Under the pieces are notes generated by a model, which saw only the letters and a program-made list of their open reading frames with translations, ran no database searches and was not told where the DNA came from. From the NCBI RefSeq assembly GCF_004798935.1, contig NZ_RAHT01000002.1:310001-374000 (forward strand): a stretch of DNA of 64,000 bases, read 5' to 3'. A program made the translations under genes and the position numbers. Shown here piece after piece: positions 1-7,943 of this stretch (its first letter is position 1; the number at the start of each line of letters is the position of its first letter). The DNA is from Ningiella ruwaisensis. Lineage in GTDB: Bacteria; Pseudomonadota; Gammaproteobacteria; Enterobacterales; Alteromonadaceae.

Positions 1-923
1 AAGTCCTGCTCACCTTTGCTCAGACGTTTGGTTAACTTCACCCACTCTACACGATAATCATACTGATTGGCGTAAAAGTGCTTGGTAATGAACACTTTAA
101 TTGTGTTTCTAAACTGGTGAGACATAAACAGGCTGAGAAGCAGGGCAAGTGACACTAAGCCCAATGCCATCTGAAGTGGCAGGCTCCAACTGCCCCCTAA
201 ATATTTCACAACGTAGCCAAGCGTTGCCATAATCATCAGATAGACGCCGGCAACTAGCAGCAAGGTGCTATGTAATACTACCTCTCTGCTTACGAAAATA
301 TCGATTCCCCAATGCTTGATGCGTCTGATAGCCAGTACCAAAAACGGCATCAGGGCAACAAAAATATAGCCTCGGGCAGCAAAGAAGTTCCAGCTTAGCT
401 GATTGACCATCGTCGCATTGGCATAGGTGACAAAATCAAATAAATTGATCGCACCTAAAAACAGCACAAGTGGCTTAAACGCCCACTTTTCTTTATCAGC
501 CTGTCGATATACAACTTCCAATAGCACCAGTGACTGAAGCGCATTGACAGTGAGCAAACTGAACTGCCAGGTAGCAGGCAAAAGCTCTAGAGCAGCAAAA
601 ATGAGCGCGGCACTTGGTAGCAACATGATAGCAAGCGTGATGGGACGCGATATAAAAGTTGTGAAGCTCGAAAATTGATTGCGAAGACAGGCGGCAATAA
701 AAAGCATCCATACCCATTGTCGCGCAGCGTCAAATTTTAATAGGTTTTCCTGTCCTAACTCAACTTGAACATAGCTAACATGAATAAGAGACCAAACCAC
801 AGTGGAAAGCGTTGCAAACAAAAGTAAGTGTCTTGCCAATCCCGCATTTCTGACGGTAAGCAGCATTAACACTAAAAGTGAATATGCTGCTGCGCTTAAT
901 CCATAGCCAAGGTCAAAAATCAA
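1..923 (-). CDS. prsK: XrtA/PEP-CTERM system sensor histidine kinase PrsK, N-terminal part (cut by window start)
   Basis: The minus strand is open from a TTG at 923 to the window edge, giving about 307 residues. An AAAGGT ribosome site overlaps the stop of the upstream ketosynthase gene and sets this start. The translation is a run of hydrophobic segments followed by a stretch reading FVSREVVLHSTLLLVAGVY and then KVFITKHFYANQYDYRVEW. Both resemble the region that joins the membrane domain to the GAF/kinase part of PrsK, the sensor partner of PrsR in exosortase-linked exopolysaccharide systems. The kinase core lies outside the window. The 6-base gap to the upstream gene suggests co-transcription. 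The assignment rests on remembered family patterns. Confidence 0.75.
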   Translation of the reverse strand, partial: MIFDLGYGLSAAAYSLLVLMLLTVRNAGLARHLLLFATLSTVVWSLIHVSYVQVELGQENLLKFDAARQWVWMLFIAACLRNQFSSFTTFISRPITLAIMLLPSAALIFAALELLPATWQFSLLTVNALQSLVLLEVVYRQADKEKWAFKPLVLFLGAINLFDFVTYANATMVNQLSWNFFAARGYIFVALMPFLVLAIRRIKHWGIDIFVSREVVLHSTLLLVAGVYLMIMATLGYVVKYLGGSWSLPLQMALGLVSLALLLSLFMSHQFRNTIKVFITKHFYANQYDYRVEWVKLTKRLSKGEQD

Positions 924-929
924 ATGTGC

Positions 930-2054
930 TTACCTTTTTTGAACCAACAAACTTCCTATGGAATACCCTGCTCCAAAGCTACACAGTAAGCCGTAATCGC
1001 CTTTTTGCAAATCTTGATGGTGAAGCGCAAATGCAATCACAGACCCTGCCGAAGCGGTATTTGCATAGGTATCAAGCACAATCGGCGCCTCTTCGGCAGT
1101 CGCCTCGCGCCCTAATAATTTTTTACTGATCAAGCTGTTCATGTTGATATTAGCTTGATGCAGCCACCAGCGCTTTAGATTTTCAGGAACTAAATCGTGC
1201 TGTTGTAAATGTTCAGTAATGTGAGCAGCGGCTAAGGGACATACCTCTTTAAATACCTTGCGACCTTCCTGGTGAAACAGCTTGTCAGGGCCAAATGGAT
1301 CAGCATCTGTCGCGTGGGTCATGTAACCAAAATTCGAACGGATGTTGTTAGAGAACTTTGTAAGCGCTTTTGTACTAAGTAAATCAAATCCTTTACCCGG
1401 CTCTGCAGTTTCGCTTGATTCAATAACAGTGGCAGTTGCGACATCACCAAAAATAAAATGGGAATCGCGGTCTGTATAATTAATTTGCGGCGACACCAAC
1501 TCCGGATTGATAACCAATACGGCGCGGGCTGTTTTCGCGCTAACCATTTCATAAGCCCGGTGCATGCCAAAAGTGGCTGCACTGCACGCCACGAGCATAT
1601 CAAATCCAAAGCCTTCAATACCTAGAGCTTCCTGCACTTCTATTGCAATTGCCGGATATGACCTTTGAGTGTATGCGCATGATACAATCACAGCATCGAT
1701 ATCACTTGCTTGCTTATTAGCATCTGCCAAAGCTTTTTTAGCAGCTTCAATAGCAATTTCAGCTTGCTGCGATATCTCATCGTCTGATCGCTCCTGAATA
1801 ACTGGGCGCATTCGATGTATATCAAGCACACCCTCTTTCTCGTAAATATAGCGTGATTTGATGCCAGACGCTTTTTCTACAAACTCGGCAGATGAGTGCG
1901 GTTTTGGCGCAATTTTTCCAGCTTCGATGTCTGCTTTGTTAACTTCATTGAAATGATCGGCATAGGCGTTGTATGCAGATATCAACTCTTCATTGCTAAT
2001 GGTATGCTCGGGTGTCCATAAACCCACGCCACTTAAAATTACGTTGTTGTGCAT
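930..2054 (-). CDS. beta-ketoacyl-ACP synthase III family protein (FabH-like)
   Basis: A 374-residue thiolase-fold condensing enzyme. The FabH-type Cys-His-Asn triad is visible: Cys in LVACSAATFG, His in WLHQANINMN and Asn in YANTASAGS. The N-terminal part is longer than in FabH and carries the GIKSRYIYEKEG segment seen in the PA3286-type subgroup, which in Pseudomonas feeds medium-chain acyl-CoA into fatty acid synthesis (family knowledge). The substrate here is inferred, not shown. The ATG start is followed by an ordinary N-terminus (ILSGVGLWTPEHTISNEE). prsK follows after 6 bases, so the two are probably one operon. It need not be the housekeeping FabH, which is usually encoded in the fab cluster. 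Confidence 0.85.
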   Translation of the reverse strand: MHNNVILSGVGLWTPEHTISNEELISAYNAYADHFNEVNKADIEAGKIAPKPHSSAEFVEKASGIKSRYIYEKEGVLDIHRMRPVIQERSDDEISQQAEIAIEAAKKALADANKQASDIDAVIVSCAYTQRSYPAIAIEVQEALGIEGFGFDMLVACSAATFGMHRAYEMVSAKTARAVLVINPELVSPQINYTDRDSHFIFGDVATATVIESSETAEPGKGFDLLSTKALTKFSNNIRSNFGYMTHATDADPFGPDKLFHQEGRKVFKEVCPLAAAHITEHLQQHDLVPENLKRWWLHQANINMNSLISKKLLGREATAEEAPIVLDTYANTASAGSVIAFALHHQDLQKGDYGLLCSFGAGYSIGSLLVQKR

Positions 2055-2404
2055 GCTGTATCCTGATTTTTTTGCCCGGCATCTTCCGTTTGTAAAAGAA
2101 TATTCTCACATTCATAAAGGATTGCCCGAGCGGAATGCGTTAATAGTAGAGTGAAGCAAGCTTTTGTTCAATATCTTATATTGATAGCACGGCGGGATTG
2201 CGTCTAGAGGACCGTGTTAAGTAGTCTTATTTGCAGCGGCATACACCAAAATAAAGTGTCGAAAAACATGGATGTTTTTCGTCAAGCGCCTCATGGACGA
2301 GCTTGCAGCGTCTTTATTTTGGTGTATGCCGCTGCGAATAAAAGCAACGCAACTTAAAGCTCCAGATGCAATTCCGATTAAGTGTGATGGCGTAAAAACG
2401 TGCT
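2055..2404. other. intergenic region between the ketosynthase gene and oxyR
   Basis: About 350 bases without a credible gene. It contains the structured inverted repeat at 2227-2341 and, next to 2054, the presumed promoter of the ketosynthase-prsK unit. Open frames here are short and lie across the inverted repeat. Confidence 0.6.
2227..2341 (+). ncRNA. TwoAYGGAY-like structured repeat, copy 1
   Basis: Outer arms 2227-2256 and 2312-2341 are 30 nt each and pair with one mismatch. Inside on the plus strand are two hairpins. The first (2260-2281) has an 8-bp stem and loop ATGGAT at 2268-2273. The second has loop ATGGAC at 2293-2298 closed by CTC/GAG and then CAAG/CTTG with a CGC bulge. Two loops matching AYGGAY inside a closing stem fit the TwoAYGGAY motif as I remember it from comparative RNA work in gammaproteobacteria. 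The element lies just past the 3' end of oxyR and may also act as a terminator. Its motif strand is opposite to oxyR. Confidence 0.65.
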
Positions 2405-3316
2405 TTAAATATCTTGTCTTGGTTCAGGTAAAAGGGATGCGACGAGCGATGCGATTTTTCGAAAAAGTTGCATTCGGGTTGTACCCACCCGCCATACCAG
2501 GCCAATTTCTCTAAAGGCATCTTCCTCGGGAGGCATTGCGACAACTTGAGTGCCGTTTAATATTCCTTGGTCGAGTGCCATTTCAGGCATAAATGAAAAG
2601 CCCATTTTACTGTTCACAAGCGCTACCAAGGTATGCAAGCTACTGGCCGTTAGGCTACTTACCTGCGCTTTGTGAGCAAGACCGCAGGCACTTACTGCAT
2701 GCTCGGTCAAACAATGCTCTTTTTGAAGAAGGAAAATGCTGTCGTTGGGCAAATCGTCGATGCTGAACGAAGTGGATAGTTCTGCCGCTCGCGCTTTATG
2801 TGCAACCAAATGAAACGGGTCCTTTCCCAGTAAAAGCTGCTTGCAACCGGGCGTTTTCATTGGAAGCGCTAGCAATAGCAAATCCAGTTCACCGTCGCTT
2901 AGTCTATCCAGAAGGTTATCTGTTGTATCCTCTACCAGTTGCAATTGTAATTTTGGCAAAGCCTGGTGCACCGTCGTAATAACCGACTCAAACATAAAGG
3001 GCGCAATGGTTGGAATTACGCCCAGCTTTAATATGCCTGACTGCCAGTCACCGCTAGACTCGGCAAAGCTTGTCCATTCTTGCGCATGTGCAAGAAGCTG
3101 CTTGGATTTTTCAACCAGCGCCTCACCAAAATCAGTAAAAACAAAGGTTTTATGCTCGCGCTCAAGCAGTTGTTGTCCCAAACCGTCCTCCAGGTTCTGA
3201 ATGGCGGTACTCAAGGTCGATTGACTCACATTACACTTTTGCGCAGCCTTCGCAAAATGCTGCTCTTTGTGCAAAACCGTCAGATAAAAAAGGTGCTTGA
3301 GATTAGGAAAGCGCAT
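2405..3316 (-). CDS. oxyR: OxyR-type LysR-family hydrogen peroxide-responsive regulator
   Basis: A 303-residue LysR regulator with an N-terminal winged helix (about residues 1-60, HFAKAAQKCNVSQSTLS) and a periplasmic-binding-like effector domain. Two cysteines at residues 202 and 211 (HCLTEHAVSAC) keep the 9-residue spacing of the redox pair C199/C208 in E. coli OxyR, the best evidence that this is OxyR and not another LysR protein. OxyR activates catalase, peroxiredoxin and related genes on peroxide stress. Another peroxide-linked gene, yaaA, lies 30 kb away in the window. The gene is transcribed alone, with a structured repeat behind its stop. Confidence 0.85.
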   Translation of the reverse strand: MRFPNLKHLFYLTVLHKEQHFAKAAQKCNVSQSTLSTAIQNLEDGLGQQLLEREHKTFVFTDFGEALVEKSKQLLAHAQEWTSFAESSGDWQSGILKLGVIPTIAPFMFESVITTVHQALPKLQLQLVEDTTDNLLDRLSDGELDLLLLALPMKTPGCKQLLLGKDPFHLVAHKARAAELSTSFSIDDLPNDSIFLLQKEHCLTEHAVSACGLAHKAQVSSLTASSLHTLVALVNSKMGFSFMPEMALDQGILNGTQVVAMPPEEDAFREIGLVWRVGTTRMQLFRKIASLVASLLPEPRQDI

Positions 3317-3400
3317 AAGTTAGTCGCAAGTATAATGAATTAAACCATTGGCGAAAAGCTTAGCCGACGTTTTTACTAAAAACTGAACTTAAGGGCAAAA

Positions 3401-4693
3401 CTAAACGCCAAATATCGCTTTAAGTGCAAAAAATATAATGATTGAAAAGCCAGCACCCGCAGGCAGAGTAACTACCCACGACACAACAATATTTCTAACG
3501 ACTTTACCATTAAGTGCCGCCACACCTTGCACAATTCCAACACCCAATACTGCGCCCACCAATGTTTGTGTGGTCGAGATGGGTAAACCGGTGCCCGATG
3601 CAATCAATACCGTCGTTGCCGCTGCCAATTCTGCAGCAAATCCTCTGCTTGGAGTGAGATGCGTAATACCAGAGCCTATGGTTTTCATCACCCGGTGGCC
3701 GAAAATAGCCAAACCCATCACGATGCCGAAGCCACCTAGTGGTAATATCCACCAGGCTAAGGGTGAGCTATCAAGAATTTGTCCATCATTAGATACTACG
3801 CTTACCACAGCCGCTAAGGGACCTATTGCGTTTGCTACATCGTTAGACCCATGCGCAAAGGCCATACAGCAGGCAGTGAGTACCATCAGTACAGCAAACA
3901 CTTTTTCCACCTTGAGGTGCTGCTGCTCATTGCTCAACTTACTGAATTTTGGATCATGGTCGTCTACGCCCTTATTGACCTTTCGAATCACGAGCGCTCC
4001 GATGATTGCCACGCCAACACCAATTGCAATTGCAAGTGCATAGCCTTGCTCTGGTGGCATACCCAAACCCACGTGTTTTAAGCCTTTTTTAATGGTAACC
4101 AACGACATAATAAAGCCCGCCATACCCATATAGATAGGTACATAGCGGATAGCGGCTGATAAAGGATGTTCTTTGTCGAATATGAGGCGTTTCGCACTTA
4201 AAAAGATCAAAACGGCTACCAAACCGGAAATAGCGGGGGTAACGACCCAGCTCCCCACAATACCACCAATTTTTACCCATTCAACCGCTTCAGTACTCAC
4301 GCCCACCGCAGTAAAGCCAACGATAGCGCCAATAATTGAGTGGGTTGTTGATACTGGCCAGCCATAATATGAAGCAATAAGTAGCCATAAACCAGCGGCC
4401 AAGAGTGATGCTATCATCCCAAGAACAAGATATTCCGGGACGTTTGAGAAATAACCTGCGTCGATTATGCCCTTGCGGATAGTCGAGGTCACTTCACCAC
4501 CGGCTAGATAAGCACCGGCAAACTCAAAAATCATTGCGATGATGATGGCTTGCTTAAGGGTGATTGCTTTAGAGCCTACCGAGGTCCCCATTGCATTGGC
4601 AACATCGTTTGCGCCGATACCCCATGCCATGAAGAAACCGAAGGTAGCCGCGAGTATAACCAGTATCAGGCTATAGCTTTGTAAGATATCCAT
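3401..4693 (-). CDS. PiT-family inorganic phosphate transporter
   Basis: A 430-residue integral membrane protein, similar in length to other bacterial Pit permeases. The two duplicated halves are visible: GANDVANAMGTSVGSKA near residue 30 and GSNDVANAIGPLAAVVS near residue 285. The matching PVSTTHSIIGAIVG and PISTTQTLVGAVLG repeats are also present. These GxNDxANAxG signatures define the family, which takes up phosphate (as metal-phosphate) by ion symport. A charged cytoplasmic loop sits near residues 235-265. It lies beside phoU-pst, so the block holds both low- and high-affinity uptake. No DUF47 partner (PhoU-like regulator of Pit) is next to it. Confidence 0.9.
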   Translation of the reverse strand: MDILQSYSLILVILAATFGFFMAWGIGANDVANAMGTSVGSKAITLKQAIIIAMIFEFAGAYLAGGEVTSTIRKGIIDAGYFSNVPEYLVLGMIASLLAAGLWLLIASYYGWPVSTTHSIIGAIVGFTAVGVSTEAVEWVKIGGIVGSWVVTPAISGLVAVLIFLSAKRLIFDKEHPLSAAIRYVPIYMGMAGFIMSLVTIKKGLKHVGLGMPPEQGYALAIAIGVGVAIIGALVIRKVNKGVDDHDPKFSKLSNEQQHLKVEKVFAVLMVLTACCMAFAHGSNDVANAIGPLAAVVSVVSNDGQILDSSPLAWWILPLGGFGIVMGLAIFGHRVMKTIGSGITHLTPSRGFAAELAAATTVLIASGTGLPISTTQTLVGAVLGVGIVQGVAALNGKVVRNIVVSWVVTLPAGAGFSIIIFFALKAIFGV

Positions 4694-4834
4694 GGAAAAA
4701 TAAATGCCTATCTAGTCGAGTAGAAATATTTGTGGGTAACAAGCTGGGCAAAAATATAAACGTATTTGTATATTCGCGCAACCGTCGCTCCTAAATTAAG
4801 TCGTTATTATCAAAGTGAAAAGCTTAAGCTCTTA

Positions 4835-5548
4835 TTATTTCAATAATTTTTTAACGGTCTTTTTCATTGAAGCGCTGTTCATATCCCGTCCATAGGTTAA
4901 ATAAATAACATATTCGCAGATATTTTTGCAGCGGTCGCCTATTCGTTCAAAGGCGCGAATGGCCCAAAGCACATCTAGCCATTGGCTGATTTCTTTGGGA
5001 TTTGCCTGAATTTCAGCAGCGGTTTGCTCTAAAACTTTTTTATATACTCTGTCGATATCGTGATCTTGCTGATGCGCCAATATCGCGGCTTTGTCGTCTT
5101 GTCTGGCAAAGGCATCGAAGGTAGCGCGCATCATCGACACATTCCGATTGCCAATGTCTAACATACCTGAAAACACCAAGTCTGAATCCGGAATTTTGTT
5201 TAAGGTAACCAGTCTCGCAACCCGCGCGATTTCATCGCCAATACGCTCAAGATCGGTTGCTGTTTTTGACACTGTCATTACCAATCGCAAATCTCCTGCG
5301 GTTGGGTTGCGTTTCGCAATAATCCGCATGCACTCCTGCTCAACCTGACTTTCCATGAGATCAACTTTGCTGTCATTTAAAGCCACTCGCTCAGCCAAAC
5401 TGGGCGCTTTTTCCTGCAGTGCCACCAATGTGTTCACGAGCTGCTGCTCAAGCACACCTCCCATGGTTAGAACAGAGTGTTTTAAGCCTTCTAGCTCTTG
5501 ATTAAATTTAGCTGAAATATGCGTGTTAAGTTGAATTTGTCTGCGCAT
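4835..5548 (-). CDS. phoU: phosphate signalling protein PhoU
   Basis: A 237-residue all-helical protein with two PhoU repeats. Each carries the metal-binding acidic motif: DLERIGDEIARVA around residue 100 and AFERIGDRCKNICEYV near residue 210. PhoU links the Pst transporter to the PhoR/PhoB two-component system, keeping the Pho regulon off when phosphate is plentiful. It starts one base after the stop of pstB, so it is the last gene of the pstC-pstA-pstB-phoU operon, the usual position. phoB and phoR are not in this window. Confidence 0.95.
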   Translation of the reverse strand: MRRQIQLNTHISAKFNQELEGLKHSVLTMGGVLEQQLVNTLVALQEKAPSLAERVALNDSKVDLMESQVEQECMRIIAKRNPTAGDLRLVMTVSKTATDLERIGDEIARVARLVTLNKIPDSDLVFSGMLDIGNRNVSMMRATFDAFARQDDKAAILAHQQDHDIDRVYKKVLEQTAAEIQANPKEISQWLDVLWAIRAFERIGDRCKNICEYVIYLTYGRDMNSASMKKTVKKLLK

Positions 5549-5549
5549 A

Positions 5550-6356
5550 TTAACCGTAGCGCCCTGTTATATAATCTTCGGTTTGTTGCTTTGCAGGCAT
5601 TGTAAAAAGAGAATCACTGTCAGAAAATTCTATCAGCTCTCCTTTATGCATGAATGCGGCATAGTCAGAGACGCGAGCGGCTTGCTGCATATTGTGGGTG
5701 ACTATTACTAAGGTGCACTGTTTTTTAAGTTCATTGATGAGTTCTTCAATATATAACGTAGTAAGTGGGTCAAGCGCTGATGTTGGCTCATCAAGCAGCA
5801 GGATCTCTGGCTCAAGTGCCAGTGCGCGGGCGATCATTAATCGTTGCTGCTGCCCGCCTGATAGCATAAGCGCTGAATCGAACAAGCGGTCTTTAACTTC
5901 TTCCCACAGCGCAGCGTTTCTCAATGCTCGCTCAACGCTGTCGTCGAGCTTTCGCCGGTTATTTTCACCTTGAATCTTAAGACCAAATACCACGTTTTCG
6001 TAAATACTCATCGGAAAAGGATTGGGACGTTGAAAAACCATACCGATTTGCGTGCGCAGCTTTGCAACTTTCTCTTTTCGGTCATATATATTTCGGTCCT
6101 TGATCCAGACCTCGCCTGAACACGCGTGATTTTTATTTAATTCATTCATGCGGTTGAAGCTATTTAGTAGCGTCGTTTTGCCACATCCACTCTGCCCTAT
6201 TAATGCCGTAATTTTATTTTTCGGGATGCGGATATTGATATTGTTCAACACTGGTTTGTGGTTTAAGTGCACGCACAAATCGCGAACGTCAATCCCGGTT
6301 TGCGCTTTTGATATTTCATCCACAGACAGGATGTCACGTTCAAATAGTTTTAACAT
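5550..6356 (-). CDS. pstB: phosphate ABC transporter ATP-binding protein PstB
   Basis: A 268-residue ABC ATPase that powers high-affinity phosphate import through PstC-PstA. Walker A is GQSGCGKTT near residue 55, the signature motif is LSGGQQQR, Walker B is [13 protein letters not shown] and the switch His lies in IVTHNMQQA. The [12 protein letters not shown] stretch is typical of PstB. The frame extends upstream to a TTG at 6368, but the ATG at 6356 has a GAGG ribosome site six bases ahead and is preferred. It is the third gene of the operon, 42 bases after pstA and one base before phoU. Confidence 0.95.
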   Translation of the reverse strand: MLKLFERDILSVDEISKAQTGIDVRDLCVHLNHKPVLNNINIRIPKNKITALIGQSGCGKTTLLNSFNRMNELNKNHACSGEVWIKDRNIYDRKEKVAKLRTQIGMVFQRPNPFPMSIYENVVFGLKIQGENNRRKLDDSVERALRNAALWEEVKDRLFDSALMLSGGQQQRLMIARALALEPEILLLDEPTSALDPLTTLYIEELINELKKQCTLVIVTHNMQQAARVSDYAAFMHKGELIEFSDSDSLFTMPAKQQTEDYITGRYG

Positions 6357-6398
6357 CAGCAGCCTCAAAAATGCACTTTGGTTGTTGATTGCTTCATT

Positions 6399-7943
6399 CT
6401 AATGTCGTTCATATCTGGTCTTTAAGCGATGGCGAAACATGATAGCCGATATGTTCAGTAAAAACACGATTATTAGTAGCAGCATACAGGTAGCAAACAT
6501 TAAAGATGCAGATTGCGTTTGTGTTTGATTGTGAAAAGCGCCGTCATAAATAAAAACCCCCAGATGCATAAACTGTCGCTCCAGATGAACAAAAGGAAAC
6601 TCTGCATCAATGGGAAGATTGGGAGCAAACTTGACCGCTCCCACTAAAATCAATGGCGCAACCTCCCCTGCTGCGCGCGCGATAGCCAGAATAACGCCAG
6701 TTAACATACCCGGGCTTGCCATCGGCACCACTACTTTTAAAACAGTTTCATATTTAGTTGCGCCGAGCGCATAGCTGCCAGCCCTGAGACCTTCAGGCAC
6801 GCGCTTAAGTCCTTCTTCTGCTGAAACGATAACTACTGGCAGGGTGAGTAAACCCATGGTCAGGCTGGCCCATAACAATCCGGGTGTGCCAAATGTAGGA
6901 GAAGGGAGAGTGTTCGAATAAAATAAGGCATCAAGCGAACCGCCTAGTACATAAACAAAAAAACCAAGCCCAAATACGCCATATACAATAGAGGGCACAG
7001 CCGCCATATTGCTTATGCCAATGCGGATCAAACCGGTAATTTTATTATCTGGTGCGTATTCATGAAGGTAAATCGCCGCAATAATGCCAAAAGGTGCGAC
7101 CACAACGGCCATTAACAAGACCATCAATACGGTACCAAAAATGGCAGGAAACACGCCTCCGGTTGTGGCAGCTTGCTTGGGTTTATCAGCAATGAATTGC
7201 CATAATTTATTAAGAGTAAAGCCTATCCGCTCTATCTGAGTGAGCTGATTCGCCTGAAATAACTCATCAATTTCAATTAAAGGCACACTCACAAGGCTTC
7301 CATCGGCTTCTTTAAAACGCATTTGGAATTGCTGAATTTGCGTTTTCAATGCACTAGCCTGTAATTGCCACTTGCTAAACTCATCCATTAAGTCCTGTCG
7401 AGCCGGCGCTTCTTTTGCTACATCGCTATTGTTTAGCGCTGCGATACGAGAATGCAAATCACTTAATTTGTTACCTTGCACTTCGTTAAGAGAACGTTCA
7501 AGCAAGTCAACGGCCTGCTTGAGATTTTCAAGTTCTGTCAATGGATGAAGCTCTTGCTCGGGAGACGACAGCGCATAAAACTCACCAAAATAAACTGGTC
7601 CTGAACGCGTATTGATTTGATACACCTGTTCTGCAGGCGTAACACTTACGCCTGGTCTTAGTTCTGGCTGAGAGAGAAACTGACCTTGATAACGCTCCAA
7701 ATATTGGGTTTGCAAAGCTTCAGCACTAAGTGAACTGGCTTGATAAAACGCTTCATCGCTAGCCGGACCATCGTTAAACGATACGACCACCTTATAAATA
7801 GACTGGGGAACAAAATACTGCCCCCCTTTAAAACCGATGAACAGCACCATGGCAATCAAAAAAATAATCAGGCTTGACACACAAAGCATTGCAGAAGTTT
7901 CTGCAAGTGAATGCTTAAAATGATTCAGATACTTTTTAAGCAT
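6399..7943 (-). CDS. pstA: phosphate ABC transporter permease PstA
   Basis: A 514-residue membrane subunit of the Pst transporter. After one N-terminal membrane segment comes an insert of about 200 residues predicted to be extracytoplasmic, with a possible coiled coil (LLERSLNEVQGNKLSDLHSR). The six-helix permease domain follows, with the EAA loop at EGLRAGSYALGATKYETVLK. PstA in E. coli is about 300 residues, so this is the long form seen in vibrios and Alteromonadales. The frame is open 14 codons further upstream, but the ATG at 7943 overlaps the pstC stop as ATGCTTAA and is the likely coupled start. Confidence 0.9.
   Translation of the reverse strand: MLKKYLNHFKHSLAETSAMLCVSSLIIFLIAMVLFIGFKGGQYFVPQSIYKVVVSFNDGPASDEAFYQASSLSAEALQTQYLERYQGQFLSQPELRPGVSVTPAEQVYQINTRSGPVYFGEFYALSSPEQELHPLTELENLKQAVDLLERSLNEVQGNKLSDLHSRIAALNNSDVAKEAPARQDLMDEFSKWQLQASALKTQIQQFQMRFKEADGSLVSVPLIEIDELFQANQLTQIERIGFTLNKLWQFIADKPKQAATTGGVFPAIFGTVLMVLLMAVVVAPFGIIAAIYLHEYAPDNKITGLIRIGISNMAAVPSIVYGVFGLGFFVYVLGGSLDALFYSNTLPSPTFGTPGLLWASLTMGLLTLPVVIVSAEEGLKRVPEGLRAGSYALGATKYETVLKVVVPMASPGMLTGVILAIARAAGEVAPLILVGAVKFAPNLPIDAEFPFVHLERQFMHLGVFIYDGAFHNQTQTQSASLMFATCMLLLIIVFLLNISAIMFRHRLKTRYERH

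Noticed and set aside
2272-2514. 80-codon plus-strand frame near the oxyR end
   Set aside because: It runs through the inverted repeat and then antisense through oxyR.
3438-4043. 201-codon plus-strand frame opposite the Pit transporter gene
   Set aside because: It is antisense to a clear conserved protein and has no domain or ribosome site; a codon-bias shadow.
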